In this document: positions 43,721-52,534 of the stretch, one piece after another
How positions within the stretch are numbered: position 1 is the first letter of the stretch
Layout: each line of letters starts with the position of its first letter
NCBI GenBank assembly: GCA_016709545.1
Contig: JADJMO010000013.1
Span: forward strand, 124,001-188,000
Reading direction: 5' to 3'
DNA: 64,000 bases
DNA from: Myxococcales bacterium
GTDB lineage: Bacteria; Myxococcota_A; Polyangia; Polyangiales; JADJMO01
The notes under the pieces: generated by a model
What the model was told of the DNA's origin: nothing
Database searches by the model: none
What the model saw: only the letters and a program-made list of their open reading frames with translations
Program-made: the position numbers and the translations under genes

Positions 43721-44452
43721 ATGCGGCCTCTCCTCTCCGTCCTCGTCTCGACCCTGGTCGGCTGTGCGACGGCGAGCGGCGGCCCGGTCTCGAGCGACGC
43801 CGACAAGGCCGACAGCGCGCTCGAGGGCGGCGACGCTCTCTTCCCCCTCGACGACACGAGCACCGACACGCCGATCGACACGGGCGCGCCGATCGACACC
43901 GGCGCGCCGATCGACACGGGCACGCCGATCGACACGGGCACGCCGATCGACACGGGCCCGGCGTGCGGCGCCATCGGTCAACCCTGCTGTGGCAGCGCCT
44001 GCGCCGCCGGCGGCTACTGCTACGCGACCCAGTGTCTCGCGAACCCCACTCTCGTCACCTCGAGCAATGACGGCACCTACGGTGGCGCCAACTGCGCCGA
44101 CTTGACGGTCGTGCACCTCGCGCCGTCGTATTTCCAGAAGGTCGTCATCACCGGGCGGCCGACGGCGATGGCCTACCGCTACTACCGGAAGACCTCCTGC
44201 GGCGACACGGTCGGCAAGCTCGTGCCGGGCGGCGGCGTCCCGCTCGACGCCACGGGCGTCTACGTCTTCACCATCGAGAACGGTGTCTCCGACTCGAGCT
44301 GCACCAACCCGAACCTCGGCGTCTACGAGTCGTGGGTCGTGGTCGACGGCATCGAGACCCCACACATCTTCAACCGCGTGTTCAGCTCGGGATGCGGGAG
44401 CTACTCGAGCTGCGCCAGCGTCTCGTCGGCATGCCCACCCGGCTCCGTCTAG
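43721..44452 (+). CDS. Lipoprotein with tandem six-residue repeats (243 aa)
   Basis: A signal peptide ends in lipobox TLVGC (C15). Residues ~51-80 are five tandem copies of PIDTGA or PIDTGT, a flexible spacer. A Cys-rich segment follows (CGAIGQPCCGSACAAGGYCY), like short disulfide knots. The C-terminal half is a beta-rich domain with further Cys (TSCGDTVGKLVPGGG, SSGCGSYSSCASVSSAC). It is likely a surface-exposed lipoprotein. No family recognised. Confidence 0.75.
   Translation: MRPLLSVLVSTLVGCATASGGPVSSDADKADSALEGGDALFPLDDTSTDTPIDTGAPIDTGAPIDTGTPIDTGTPIDTGPACGAIGQPCCGSACAAGGYCYATQCLANPTLVTSSNDGTYGGANCADLTVVHLAPSYFQKVVITGRPTAMAYRYYRKTSCGDTVGKLVPGGGVPLDATGVYVFTIENGVSDSSCTNPNLGVYESWVVVDGIETPHIFNRVFSSGCGSYSSCASVSSACPPGSV
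43871..43960 (+). repeat. Five tandem 18-bp in-frame repeats
   Basis: Unit CCGATCGACACGGGCNCG, five copies with one to three base differences, encoding PIDTG(A/T/P). In-frame repeats of this sort vary in copy number by slippage and would change the length of the lipoprotein spacer. Confidence 0.85.
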
Positions 44453-44459
44453 CCGACGG

Positions 44460-44885
44460 CTAGGACTTGGGCACGAGCGCCGCGAGCAGGTCGACCGCGG
44501 CGGCACGGGCACTACGCGGGAGGATCGCGAGGAGCGCCTCGGCGATGGCCGCCTCGGCCTCGCCGAGGGAGGCCTCGATCTGGCGCCCCTTGGCGGAGAG
44601 CACGAGGACCTTGCGGCGCGCGTCGCCGCTGTGGGCGGTGACCGTGACGAGGCTGCGATCGACGAGCCGCGCGATGGCGACGGTGGCCGCCGGCTGCGAG
44701 GTGCCGAGGTGGGCCGCGATGGCCGAGACCCCGAGGCTCCCCACCCGCTCGACCGCGCGCAGGACCCGGGCGTCGCCGGTGGTGAGGCCGCGCGGCAGCC
44801 GCTGCTCGAGCGTGCCCCGCTCGAGGTCGCGGAGGCGGCGGGAGAAGGCGGAGACGACGGCGGCGGGACGGGCGGCCGGCTTCAT
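44460..44885 (-). CDS. MarR-family transcriptional regulator
   Basis: 141 residues. Helical N-terminus, then a winged helix: LGVSAIAAHLGTSQPAATVAIARLVDRSLV is the recognition segment and SGDARRKVLVLSAKGR the wing, the standard MarR pattern. MarR dimers usually repress neighbouring or own genes and are released by small ligands. The ATG lies 7 bp after the stop of the upstream EamA transporter gene, so it is co-transcribed with it and may control it. A palindromic CTATATAG sits in the junction at 44893-44900. Confidence 0.88.
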   Translation of the reverse strand: MKPAARPAAVVSAFSRRLRDLERGTLEQRLPRGLTTGDARVLRAVERVGSLGVSAIAAHLGTSQPAATVAIARLVDRSLVTVTAHSGDARRKVLVLSAKGRQIEASLGEAEAAIAEALLAILPRSARAAAVDLLAALVPKS

Positions 44886-44892
44886 AATGGAC

Positions 44893-45783
44893 CTATATAG
44901 ACGGCATCGACGGCGAAGTCGATCGCCGCGCGCGGACCGACAGCGCACCCGCCACGACGACGAGCAGCCCGCCGACGACGGCCCCGCGCGACGGCTGTTC
45001 GCCGAACGCGACGACCGCGACGACGACCGCCGTGAGCGGCTCGAGGAAGGTGAGCATGCCCGCGTGCTCCGCGGGTACGTGCCGCAAGCCGTACAGGAAC
45101 GCGAGGCCGGCCCCGGCGCCGATCAGCACCGAGGCGACGCCGATCCGCACGAGGCCCGCGAGCGGCGGCGAGGGCGCGCGCGTCGCGACCGCGATCAGCG
45201 AAAGCAGGGCCGCCGAGATCACCGCGTGGTAGACGAGCTGCTCCTCCGACGAGAACCGCGGGCCGAGGCGCTTGGTGATGAGCACGTTGGCCGCGTAGAA
45301 CACCGCGCTCCCCGCGCCACACGCGGCGCCGACCGCGGCCGATGGCGAGAGCCCCCGCAGCGGGTCGAGCACGAGCGCGAGGCCGAACAGCGCGACCAGC
45401 GCGAGCGGGATCGCCGCCGGCTGCGGGCGCGTCCGGAGCACACGCGGAGCGACCACGGCGAGCAGGAGCGGCGCGAGGTAGTGGGAGAGCACCGCCACCG
45501 CCACCGTGGTCTTGGCCATCGCGGCGAAGAAGAGGCCCGCGTTCGCCGCGTCGAAGAGGCCCATCGCCACGATGGCCCACCACTCGCGCGGCGCGCGGGG
45601 CGGGCCCTCGAGCGGCCCCCGGGCGGCCTTGCGCGCGAGCAGCGGCGCGGTCGCGACTGCGACCACGGTGAGCATGAGCGCGGACGACCAGCGGGGGTCG
45701 ACACCAGCCGGGCGGAAGAACAACGACCACGTGCCCCAGGCCACCGCGGCGAGACCGACCTGCAGATACGAGACGACCGACAC
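44893..45783 (-). CDS. EamA-family drug/metabolite transporter
   Basis: 296 residues with ten predicted helices in two halves of five, the usual EamA (DMT superfamily) layout. The second half repeats the first: WSLFFRPAGVDPRWSSALML and GSAVFYAANVLITKRLGP begin similar units, and PLTAVVVAVVAFGEQPSRGAVVGG is the typical final hairpin. It exports small metabolites or drugs across the inner membrane; substrate unknown. The downstream MarR gene may be its regulator. It is divergent from the lipoprotein gene at 45807, 23 bp away, which must hold promoters for both. Confidence 0.88.
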   Translation of the reverse strand: MSVVSYLQVGLAAVAWGTWSLFFRPAGVDPRWSSALMLTVVAVATAPLLARKAARGPLEGPPRAPREWWAIVAMGLFDAANAGLFFAAMAKTTVAVAVLSHYLAPLLLAVVAPRVLRTRPQPAAIPLALVALFGLALVLDPLRGLSPSAAVGAACGAGSAVFYAANVLITKRLGPRFSSEEQLVYHAVISAALLSLIAVATRAPSPPLAGLVRIGVASVLIGAGAGLAFLYGLRHVPAEHAGMLTFLEPLTAVVVAVVAFGEQPSRGAVVGGLLVVVAGALSVRARRSTSPSMPSI

Positions 45784-45806
45784 CGCCCCGGGATAGCATC
45801 GCGGCC

Positions 45807-46328
45807 ATGGCCCGGTGGCTCCTCGTGTCGATCCTCGTCGTCGCTGGTTGTCAGGACAAGATGAACGCGGAGAAGCTCGCCGAACAGGCAGCCTCGGCCA
45901 AGGCTTCGGCCTCGGCGAGCGCCTCGGCCAGCGCCTCGGTGAAGGATCCGAACGAGGAGAAATTCGCCAAGGCGCGCAAGGACGTCAAGGAGCGCGCGAC
46001 CGCGCACATGACGGCGTTGCAGAAGCTCTACACCGGCGTGCCCGAGGCCGAGCGCGTCGCGTTCCGCCAGTTCTTCCCCAAGACCAAGGAGGGCGAGAAG
46101 GTGGCCGAGGAGCTCTCCAAGGAGGCGGTGTTCGTCGGCAAGGAGGGCATGTCGATCCGCAAGTGGGAGCTCGAGGACGTCGACGTGAAGGGCGGCGCCG
46201 AGGAGGCCACGACCGGCGTGTTCCAGGAGGAGACCCAGCGCGGCAAGACCCGCTGCACGCGCTTCAAGCTCGTCTGGAAGCTCGAGTCAGGCGCGTGGGT
46301 GCGCACCGACCGCATCAAGTTCGAGGTG
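45807..46328 (+). CDS. Lipoprotein domain, here fused in frame to the FBPase that follows
   Basis: About 174 residues: signal peptide, lipobox VVAGC (C15), an Ala/Ser repeat (residues ~29-45, alternating SAS), a helical segment, and a small C-terminal domain ending TRCTRFKLVWKL. It is paralogous to the lipoprotein at 25423-25977 over the whole length, and that protein stops where this one continues into FBPase. In the sequence given there is no stop between the two. At 46326-46329 the bases GTGA would form a stop and a GTG start in overlapping frames, as in other coupled genes here. The fusion may therefore come from a one-base error just upstream. Confidence 0.65.
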
Positions 46329-48275
46329 ATCCCTGCCCTGACCGACGACCTCGCGGCCCTCGAGCACGCCTACCTGCGCGCGCTCAGCTACCGCTTCCCG
46401 AGCGTGACCACGGCGCTCGCCGAGATCGCCCACCTGCGCGCCGTGCTCGCGCTCCCCCGCGGGTCGATCCACGTGGTCAGCGACGTGCACGGCGAGTTCC
46501 GCAAGCTCGAGCACGTGCTGCGCAACGCCTCGGGCAGCCTGCGGGTGCAGGTCGACCGCGTGCTCTCCGAGCTCGGGGCCGACGAGCGCACGCGCGTGCA
46601 GAACCTCGTCTACTACCCGCGCGAGACGTTCGCCCGCGTCACGGCCGGCCTCGACGCCGAGGCGGCGCGCGCCCTCGTCACCCGCACCATCGAGCACCTC
46701 GTTTCGCTGCTCCGCGCGCTCGCCGCCCGCTACGGCCAGCGCCACCTCGGGCGGGTGTTCCCGGCGGGGTACGCGGCCGTGTTCCACGAGCTCGTGAACG
46801 GGCCCGCGCTGTCCCGGGAGCCGGCGTACTCCGCGGGCCTCCTCGCGCCGTACCTCGCCGACGACGGCGGCCTCGAGCTCGTGCGCGAGCTCGCGCACAC
46901 GATCCGCGCGCTCTCGGCCTACGAGGTCGTCGTCGCGGGCGACCTCGGCGACCGCGGCCCGCGCCTCGACCGGGTGATCGAGGCCCTCCGCCACCAGCGC
47001 AACCTCTCGATCACCTGGGGCAACCACGACGCCGAGTGGATGGGCGCGTGCCTCGGGCAGGAGGCGCTCGTCGCGACCGTACTCCGCAACTCGCTGCGCT
47101 ACGGCTGCACGGCGCAGCTCGAGGAGGGCTACGGCATCCCGCTCGAGCCGCTCGAGCAGCTCGCCATGGCCGCCTATGGTGATGACCCGGCGACGCGCTT
47201 CGTCCCGAAGGGCGTCGACGACCGCAGCCCACTCCTCCTCGCGCGCATGCAGAAGGCCGCGGCCATCCTGCAGTTCAAGCTCGAGGGCGAGACGATGCGG
47301 CGCAACCCGCACTTCGGCATGACCCACCGCGATCTGCTCTCGCGCGTCGACCCGGCGGCGGGCACCGTCACCCTCGACGGGATCGCGCACCCGCTGCTCG
47401 ACCGACACTTCCCCACGGTCGACTTCCAGGACCCGCTGCGCCTCTCGCCCGACGAGGCGCGGTGCCTCGCGCGCCTGCGCGCGGCGTTCCTCGACAGCCC
47501 CTCGCTCTGGCGCGACATGTCGTTCGTCGAGTCGCGCGGCGCGATGTCTCTCGTGCGCGACGAGCAGGTGGTGTTCCACGCCTGCGTGCCCTGCGACCAG
47601 CACGGCGAGTGGCTCGACGTGACCCTCGACGGGGTGCCCGTGCGCGGTCGGTCGCTGTTCCAGGCGTGCGACCGGGTGGTCCGCCGCGCGTTCCGCGGGC
47701 GCGCCGAGGCCGACGTCGACTTCTTCTATTTCCTCTGGGCCGCGCCCCGGTCGCCGCTGTTCGGCAAGGACCGCATGGCCACCTTCGAGGGCTATTTCGT
47801 CGAGGATCCGCGCACCCACGTCGAGACCAAGAACCCGTATTTCCACTTCCTCCACGACGTCGACTTCTGCCGCCGGCTCGGCGTGGAGCTCGGCGCCCGT
47901 GGCGACGTGGACGTGCTCGTCGTCAACGGGCACGTCCCGGTGAAGCTCGAGAAGGGCGAGTCCCCGCTCAAGAAGAGCAAGCTCGCCGTGACGATCGACG
48001 GCGCGTTCTCCGAGGCCTACGGCGACCATGGCTACACGCTGGTCGTCGACGCCGAACGCACCTACCTCGCGCGGCACCACCACTTCACCTCGGTGGAGGA
48101 GGCGATCGCGCGCGGCGACGACATCGTCCCGACGATCGAGGAGCTGCGGGTGCACCCCCGCCCGCGCGCGGTCGCCGACACGGCCAAGGGCGCCGAGCTG
48201 CGCGCCGAGATCGAGGGCCTCGAGCGGCTCGTCGCGGCCTACCGGGCGCACACCCTCGAGCCGCCGACGACCTGA
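46326..48275 (+). CDS. fbp: Fructose-1,6-bisphosphatase class III
   Basis: About 649 residues counted from GTG 46326, close to the ~650-670 of Firmicutes-type FBPase. It removes the 1-phosphate of fructose-1,6-bisphosphate in gluconeogenesis. The calcineurin-like core shows HVVSDVHGEFRKLEHVLRNASG, VVVAGDLGDRGPRLDRVIEAL, ITWGNHDAEWMGA, and later VNGHVPVK and DGAFSEAY. These are the metal-binding motifs of class III. As a cytoplasmic enzyme it should not carry a lipoprotein signal, which supports separating it from the upstream 174 residues (see that entry). Confidence 0.9.
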   Translation: MIPALTDDLAALEHAYLRALSYRFPSVTTALAEIAHLRAVLALPRGSIHVVSDVHGEFRKLEHVLRNASGSLRVQVDRVLSELGADERTRVQNLVYYPRETFARVTAGLDAEAARALVTRTIEHLVSLLRALAARYGQRHLGRVFPAGYAAVFHELVNGPALSREPAYSAGLLAPYLADDGGLELVRELAHTIRALSAYEVVVAGDLGDRGPRLDRVIEALRHQRNLSITWGNHDAEWMGACLGQEALVATVLRNSLRYGCTAQLEEGYGIPLEPLEQLAMAAYGDDPATRFVPKGVDDRSPLLLARMQKAAAILQFKLEGETMRRNPHFGMTHRDLLSRVDPAAGTVTLDGIAHPLLDRHFPTVDFQDPLRLSPDEARCLARLRAAFLDSPSLWRDMSFVESRGAMSLVRDEQVVFHACVPCDQHGEWLDVTLDGVPVRGRSLFQACDRVVRRAFRGRAEADVDFFYFLWAAPRSPLFGKDRMATFEGYFVEDPRTHVETKNPYFHFLHDVDFCRRLGVELGARGDVDVLVVNGHVPVKLEKGESPLKKSKLAVTIDGAFSEAYGDHGYTLVVDAERTYLARHHHFTSVEEAIARGDDIVPTIEELRVHPRPRAVADTAKGAELRAEIEGLERLVAAYRAHTLEPPTT

Positions 48276-48307
48276 CCCGTTCACGGCGAGGCGGCTACAT
48301 TGCCGGG

Positions 48308-48646
48308 GTGTCCGACCCCGCCCGCGCCTTCCTGCTCCTCTCCGCGTCGAACGTGTTCATGACGTTCGCCTGGTACGGTCACCTGCGCCTGCGCCAGCTG
48401 CCCCTGTGGCTGGCCGTGCTCGGCTCGTGGGGCATCGCGTTCTTCGAGTACTGCCTCATGGTGCCGGCCAACCGCATCGGCCACCGCGCCCTCAGCGCCT
48501 ACCAGCTCAAGATCATGCAGGAGGCGATCACGCTGATCGTGTTCGTCGCCTTCGCGACGTTCGTCCTGCGCGAGAGTTTCCAGACCAAGTACCTGGTCTC
48601 GTTCGGCCTGATCTTCGCCGCGGTGTTCGTGGCCTTCCGGCCCTGA
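48308..48646 (+). CDS. DUF486 / DMT-like small membrane protein
   Basis: 112 residues from a GTG start. Four hydrophobic helices with the family's short conserved stretches: SNVFMTFAWYGHLR, LWLAVLGSWGIAFFEYC, VPANRIGHRALSAYQLKIMQE and a C-terminal helix. DUF486 proteins are related to small multidrug-type transporters; function not established. It lies 32 bp after the FBPase stop and may be read from the same transcript. Confidence 0.88.
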   Translation: MSDPARAFLLLSASNVFMTFAWYGHLRLRQLPLWLAVLGSWGIAFFEYCLMVPANRIGHRALSAYQLKIMQEAITLIVFVAFATFVLRESFQTKYLVSFGLIFAAVFVAFRP

Positions 48647-48664
48647 GGCGTCAGCCGGACCCGT

Positions 48665-49960
48665 TCACTTGAAGAGGTCGCCGACGGCCTTCACGGGATC
48701 GGTGTCTATCTTGCAGGCCTCGGTCACGTTGGTGGTGCGCACGAGCTTGTCGGGCCGCGTCGGGTCGCCCTTGATCGTGCCGTTCACCGCCAGGTTGCCC
48801 GAGACGGCCTTGCTCGCGAGGCCGCCGGCGATGACACCGGTGAGTCCACCCACCACGCCCCCGACCAGCTCGCCGGCGAGCTCGCTGCACGGGACGGGGC
48901 CGAAGGTGTAGACGAGGTCGACCGCGTAGGGGCCCTGCAGCGTCTCGCCGAGCGAGGCTTCGCCGGTGACCTTCACGACGCGCGGCTTGCCACCGAGGCT
49001 GAAGGTGACGTTCGCCTTGTCGATCTTCACGTCGCCCGCGTTCTTCTTGGGCGTGATCTTGAAGTCGAGCCCGAGGCTGCTGCCGAGCGACAGCGAGACC
49101 GGACCGACCGGGATCTTGGGCAGCTCGAGCTTGGTGGCCGAGAGCGTGCCGCTCGCCGAGACGTCGCCGTCGGCGGAGCGCGCGGCCTTCACGTCGGCGT
49201 CGAGCGTGGCCTTCTTGAGCTTGAGGCCGGGGATCTCGAAGTCGAGGAACGCCTTCGGCTGGAGCCCCTGGGCCTCGAGGGTGACCTCGTCGCCGTCCTC
49301 GTGGTGGAGGACGACCTTGGCGGTGCCCGCGTCCTTGGGCTTCAGGTGGACGGTCACGTCGAGCGCCTTGCCCTTGCGCACCACCTTGCCCGAGATCGGC
49401 TCGACGGTGAGCAGGAGAAACGTGAAGCGCCCCTTGTCGAGGTCGACCTCCACCTTCTCCTCGGTCGGCGTGGTGACGACCTTCACGGTGTCGAACGAGA
49501 CGGTCCCGAGATCGCCGGCGAAGTTGCGCCAGCTGAACTTGCCGTCGATCTGCACGGGCACGCGCTCGCCCTTCGGGATCTTGGCGTCGGCGGCGCGGAT
49601 CGCCTCGAGCACCTTCTGGACCTTCTGCGGGCTGCCGTCGAGCTTGAGGGTCGCGCCAGGGATGCGCACGAGCTTCGGCTTGAACCAAGAGAGCTCCGCG
49701 ATGACGGACGAGGCCTCGACCGTGAACGCGGTGCTGCCCGTCGGCGTCACCTTCACCTTGTCGAGGCCGACGCTCCCGAACCCGAGCGAGTAGCCGCTGT
49801 ACGAGATGGTGAGGCCGCGCTTCTGGCCGGCCTCCGCGACCTTGTTCGCCACGATGCCGGGCAGCGCGAGCAGCAGGACCACGACCGCGACCACGAGGGT
49901 GGAGAGGACGACGATGCCAGCGATCGCCCCCTTCGACAGCCGCTTCTTGGGTCCCGCCAT
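48665..49960 (-). CDS. Membrane-anchored AsmA-like protein
   Basis: 431 residues. One N-terminal helix (residues ~13-36, IAGIVVLSTLVVAVVVLLLALPG) leads directly to a long beta-rich periplasmic domain with the AsmA/DUF748 phrasing (KRGLTISYSGYSLGFGSVGLDKVKV), repeated strands and frequent Lys/Asp turns. A Gly-rich hydrophobic stretch (ELVGGVVGGLTGVIAGGLASK) lies near residue 365 and two Cys near the end may pair. AsmA-type proteins are thought to guide phospholipid transport between membranes. It converges with DUF486 and is divergent from the DUF1704 gene, 26 bp away. Confidence 0.72.
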   Translation of the reverse strand: MAGPKKRLSKGAIAGIVVLSTLVVAVVVLLLALPGIVANKVAEAGQKRGLTISYSGYSLGFGSVGLDKVKVTPTGSTAFTVEASSVIAELSWFKPKLVRIPGATLKLDGSPQKVQKVLEAIRAADAKIPKGERVPVQIDGKFSWRNFAGDLGTVSFDTVKVVTTPTEEKVEVDLDKGRFTFLLLTVEPISGKVVRKGKALDVTVHLKPKDAGTAKVVLHHEDGDEVTLEAQGLQPKAFLDFEIPGLKLKKATLDADVKAARSADGDVSASGTLSATKLELPKIPVGPVSLSLGSSLGLDFKITPKKNAGDVKIDKANVTFSLGGKPRVVKVTGEASLGETLQGPYAVDLVYTFGPVPCSELAGELVGGVVGGLTGVIAGGLASKAVSGNLAVNGTIKGDPTRPDKLVRTTNVTEACKIDTDPVKAVGDLFK

Positions 49961-49986
49961 CACGCGAGGCTTGCACGGAAGGCCCC

Positions 49987-51330
49987 GTGTGTCCCATCGT
50001 CGGTGTCGTGGAGCCCATCCGCGACGCCGCCCGCGAGGCCATCACCCGCGCCGCCCCGCTGTTCGAGCTGGTCGGCCGCCAGACCCGGCTCCTCGACGCG
50101 CTCGCGTGGTCCCGCGAGGTCGAGGAGCGGTTCTTCGAGCAGGGAGAGCAGGCGCTCCCCGAGCCCAGCTACGAGATCGACCGCGCGCGCGCGCAGGCCA
50201 ACGTCATCGAGCTCGAGCAGCTCGCCATGACCCTCGACGTGCAGGATCCGGTGCAGCACTGGCTCGCGTCGCAGTGCCGCTCGTACGCGGACGGCAACCG
50301 CATGATCCTCGCCATCGGCACCAAGCGCTTCTCGGAGATCTCGGTCGACGTGTTCGGCGGGCCGCGCTCCAGGTTCGACGCCGACACCACCAACCTCGAT
50401 CTGGCGCGCCACCTCGAGCAGCGCATCCTCGGCGTCGAGGCCCGCATCCGCGAGAAGCGGCGCAGGAAGAAGGGCGTGCTCGAGCCGCGCGAGGCCGATA
50501 CTCTGGACGCGCCCGCCTTCGCCGCCGAGATCGAGGCGATGGCCCGCGGGATCGGGCTCGCCGTCGAGGTCGTGGTCGACGATCGCGTCACGGCCAAGGT
50601 CGCCGCCGGCACCGAGCGCGTCCGCGTGCGCAAGGGCGCCCGCTTCCATCGCTGGGAGCTCGAGGGCCTGTTCGTGCACGAGGTCGAGACCCACGCGCTC
50701 ACCGCGCAGAACGGCGCCGCGTGCGTCGCGCTGCCGTTCCTCAAGAGCGGCGGCCCGCGCACGACGCGCCACCAGGAGGGGCTCGCCGTGTTCGCCGAGT
50801 TCCAGGCGCACGCGCTGCCCGTCGAGCGCATGGAGCGCATCGTGCGGCGCGTCCGGCTCGTCGCGATGGCCGAGGACGGCGCCGACTTCCTCGAGCTCTA
50901 CCGCTTCCTCGTGGCGGCCGGCCAGGCCCCGCGCGAGGCCTATTTCGACGCGCAGCGCATCTGCCGCGGCGGCCTCGTCGAGGGCGGCGCGCCGTTCACC
51001 AAGGACTCTGCCTACCTCGCCGGCTTCATGGAGGTGTTCAACTTCCTCCAGGTCGCGGTGCGCGGTGGCGCCCGCGAGGAGGTCGAGCTGCTCGCGTGCG
51101 GACGCATCTCCCTCGACGATCTCGTCGTGCTGCGCACGCTGCGGCGCGCCGGCTTGCTCGAGAAGCCGCGCCGGCTCCCGCGCTGGATGCAGCGCTGGCA
51201 CACGCTCGTGCCGTTCTTCGCCGTGAGCTCGTTCCTCGCCGAGATCGACCTCGAGAGCGTGGCGAGCCGCTACCACGCGCTGCTCGCCGACGAGGAGACC
51301 GACGCGCTCGACGCCGCGCGGGATCCGTAG
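49987..51330 (+). CDS. DUF1704 / QEGLA-motif metallopeptidase-like protein
   Basis: 447 residues, soluble. It carries the family's active-site pair: HEVETH near residue 232, of the HExxxH zinc type, and RHQEGLAVF about 30 residues later, the QEGLA motif that names the family. The eukaryotic relatives MATCAP1/2 are zinc tyrosine carboxypeptidases acting on tubulin, so a carboxypeptidase-like activity is plausible; the bacterial substrate is unknown. The older label of flavohaemoglobin expression modulator is weak. GTG 49987 and GTG 50008 are both possible starts. The phosphoesterase gene follows after 14 bp. Confidence 0.85.
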   Translation: MCPIVGVVEPIRDAAREAITRAAPLFELVGRQTRLLDALAWSREVEERFFEQGEQALPEPSYEIDRARAQANVIELEQLAMTLDVQDPVQHWLASQCRSYADGNRMILAIGTKRFSEISVDVFGGPRSRFDADTTNLDLARHLEQRILGVEARIREKRRRKKGVLEPREADTLDAPAFAAEIEAMARGIGLAVEVVVDDRVTAKVAAGTERVRVRKGARFHRWELEGLFVHEVETHALTAQNGAACVALPFLKSGGPRTTRHQEGLAVFAEFQAHALPVERMERIVRRVRLVAMAEDGADFLELYRFLVAAGQAPREAYFDAQRICRGGLVEGGAPFTKDSAYLAGFMEVFNFLQVAVRGGAREEVELLACGRISLDDLVVLRTLRRAGLLEKPRRLPRWMQRWHTLVPFFAVSSFLAEIDLESVASRYHALLADEETDALDAARDP

Positions 51331-51344
51331 GACACCAAGGCGAG

Positions 51345-52520
51345 ATGCCCGCCACGATCGTCGTCGGAGACCTGCACCTGCGCTCGGGCGGCGAGCGGGC
51401 CGCGGCCGACGCCCTCGTCGAGGTGCTGCGCGGCGCGCCGGACTCGCCGCTGGTGCTCGCAGGGGACGGCCTCGACCTCGCGGCCGAGCCGGTCGAGACG
51501 CCGGCGGAGGCGGTCGAGCACACGCTCGGCACCGCACCCGAGCTCTGCCGCCTGCTCGCCGAGCGCGCGTCCCGCGGCGTCGCGACCACATTCGTCGCCG
51601 GCAACCACGACCAGGCGGTCACGCGCCCCGACGTGTTGCGCGCGATCCACGATCTCCTCGGCCTCGACGGTGAGCACCGCGCCCATGTGCGCTCCGAGCC
51701 GTGGTTCACCTCGCTCGCGGGCGGCCTCGTGCACGTCGAGCACGGCCACGTCTTCGACCCGGACAGCGCCCCCTCGCACCCGCTCGCGCCCGAGCACCGC
51801 GACGACGTCGGCATCTGCCTGCTGCGCGACTTCATCGTGCCGATCGACGGCTACCAGTTCGTGCACCGCAACGCCGAGCCGCCTCTGCCGCTGCTGATGC
51901 GCGTGTTCCGCACCTACGGGCCGAAGGCGCCGTGGGTCATCGGCCTCTACGTCTGGATGGCCACCCGCACGAGTCTCCTGAGCGGCGGACGCTTCCCGCT
52001 CGTGGACGACCGCGCCGAGGGCACGCGCCGCCTCACCGACTACGCGCGCTCGATGGAGATGGACGAGGAGACCCTCCGCCTCCTGCTCGAGGCCCACGCC
52101 ACGCCCACCCGCGCGCGCAGCACGGACACGTTCCTGCGGCTCTACCTCGACCGCGTGTTCGCCACCTGCGCGATCGTGGGCGGCGGCGGCGCAGCGGCGG
52201 GCGGGGCGCTGCTCGGCCAGCCGGCGCTCGCGGGCGTCGGCGCGCGCGTCGCCACCATGGGGGTGCTCGCGCTCGCGGCCTCGATCGTCATCAAGCTGGA
52301 CCGCTACGGCGGACGCGCCCAGCGCATGCTCGCGGCCGGCGCCGAGCGCGCGGCGGAGATCACGGGTGCGCGCACGGTGGTGCTGGGCCACGTGCACGTC
52401 GATGCGTCGGGGCCGAGCTACCAGAACACCGCGTCGTTCGCGTTCCCCGCGGGCTTCGACGGCCGAAGGCCGTTTCTCCGTGTGCAGGAAGACGGCACCG
52501 TGGAGCGAGGCCTGGTGTGA
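51345..52520 (+). CDS. Calcineurin-like metallophosphoesterase with two C-terminal helices
   Basis: 391 residues. Metal ligands of the calcineurin-like fold occur in order: VVGDLHLR, LAGDGLDL, FVAGNHDQ, VHVEHGHVFD and VLGHVHVD. These fix a two-metal phosphoesterase. Between the last two blocks lies an unusual ~170-residue insert with two hydrophobic segments (IVGGGGAAAGGALLGQPALAG, VGVLALAASIVIKL-type), suggesting membrane association. Substrate unknown. It is 14 bp downstream of the DUF1704 gene and likely co-transcribed. It converges with the REP-type transposase. Confidence 0.85.
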   Translation: MPATIVVGDLHLRSGGERAAADALVEVLRGAPDSPLVLAGDGLDLAAEPVETPAEAVEHTLGTAPELCRLLAERASRGVATTFVAGNHDQAVTRPDVLRAIHDLLGLDGEHRAHVRSEPWFTSLAGGLVHVEHGHVFDPDSAPSHPLAPEHRDDVGICLLRDFIVPIDGYQFVHRNAEPPLPLLMRVFRTYGPKAPWVIGLYVWMATRTSLLSGGRFPLVDDRAEGTRRLTDYARSMEMDEETLRLLLEAHATPTRARSTDTFLRLYLDRVFATCAIVGGGGAAAGGALLGQPALAGVGARVATMGVLALAASIVIKLDRYGGRAQRMLAAGAERAAEITGARTVVLGHVHVDASGPSYQNTASFAFPAGFDGRRPFLRVQEDGTVERGLV

Positions 52521-52534
52521 ACTAGCGACCCGGG

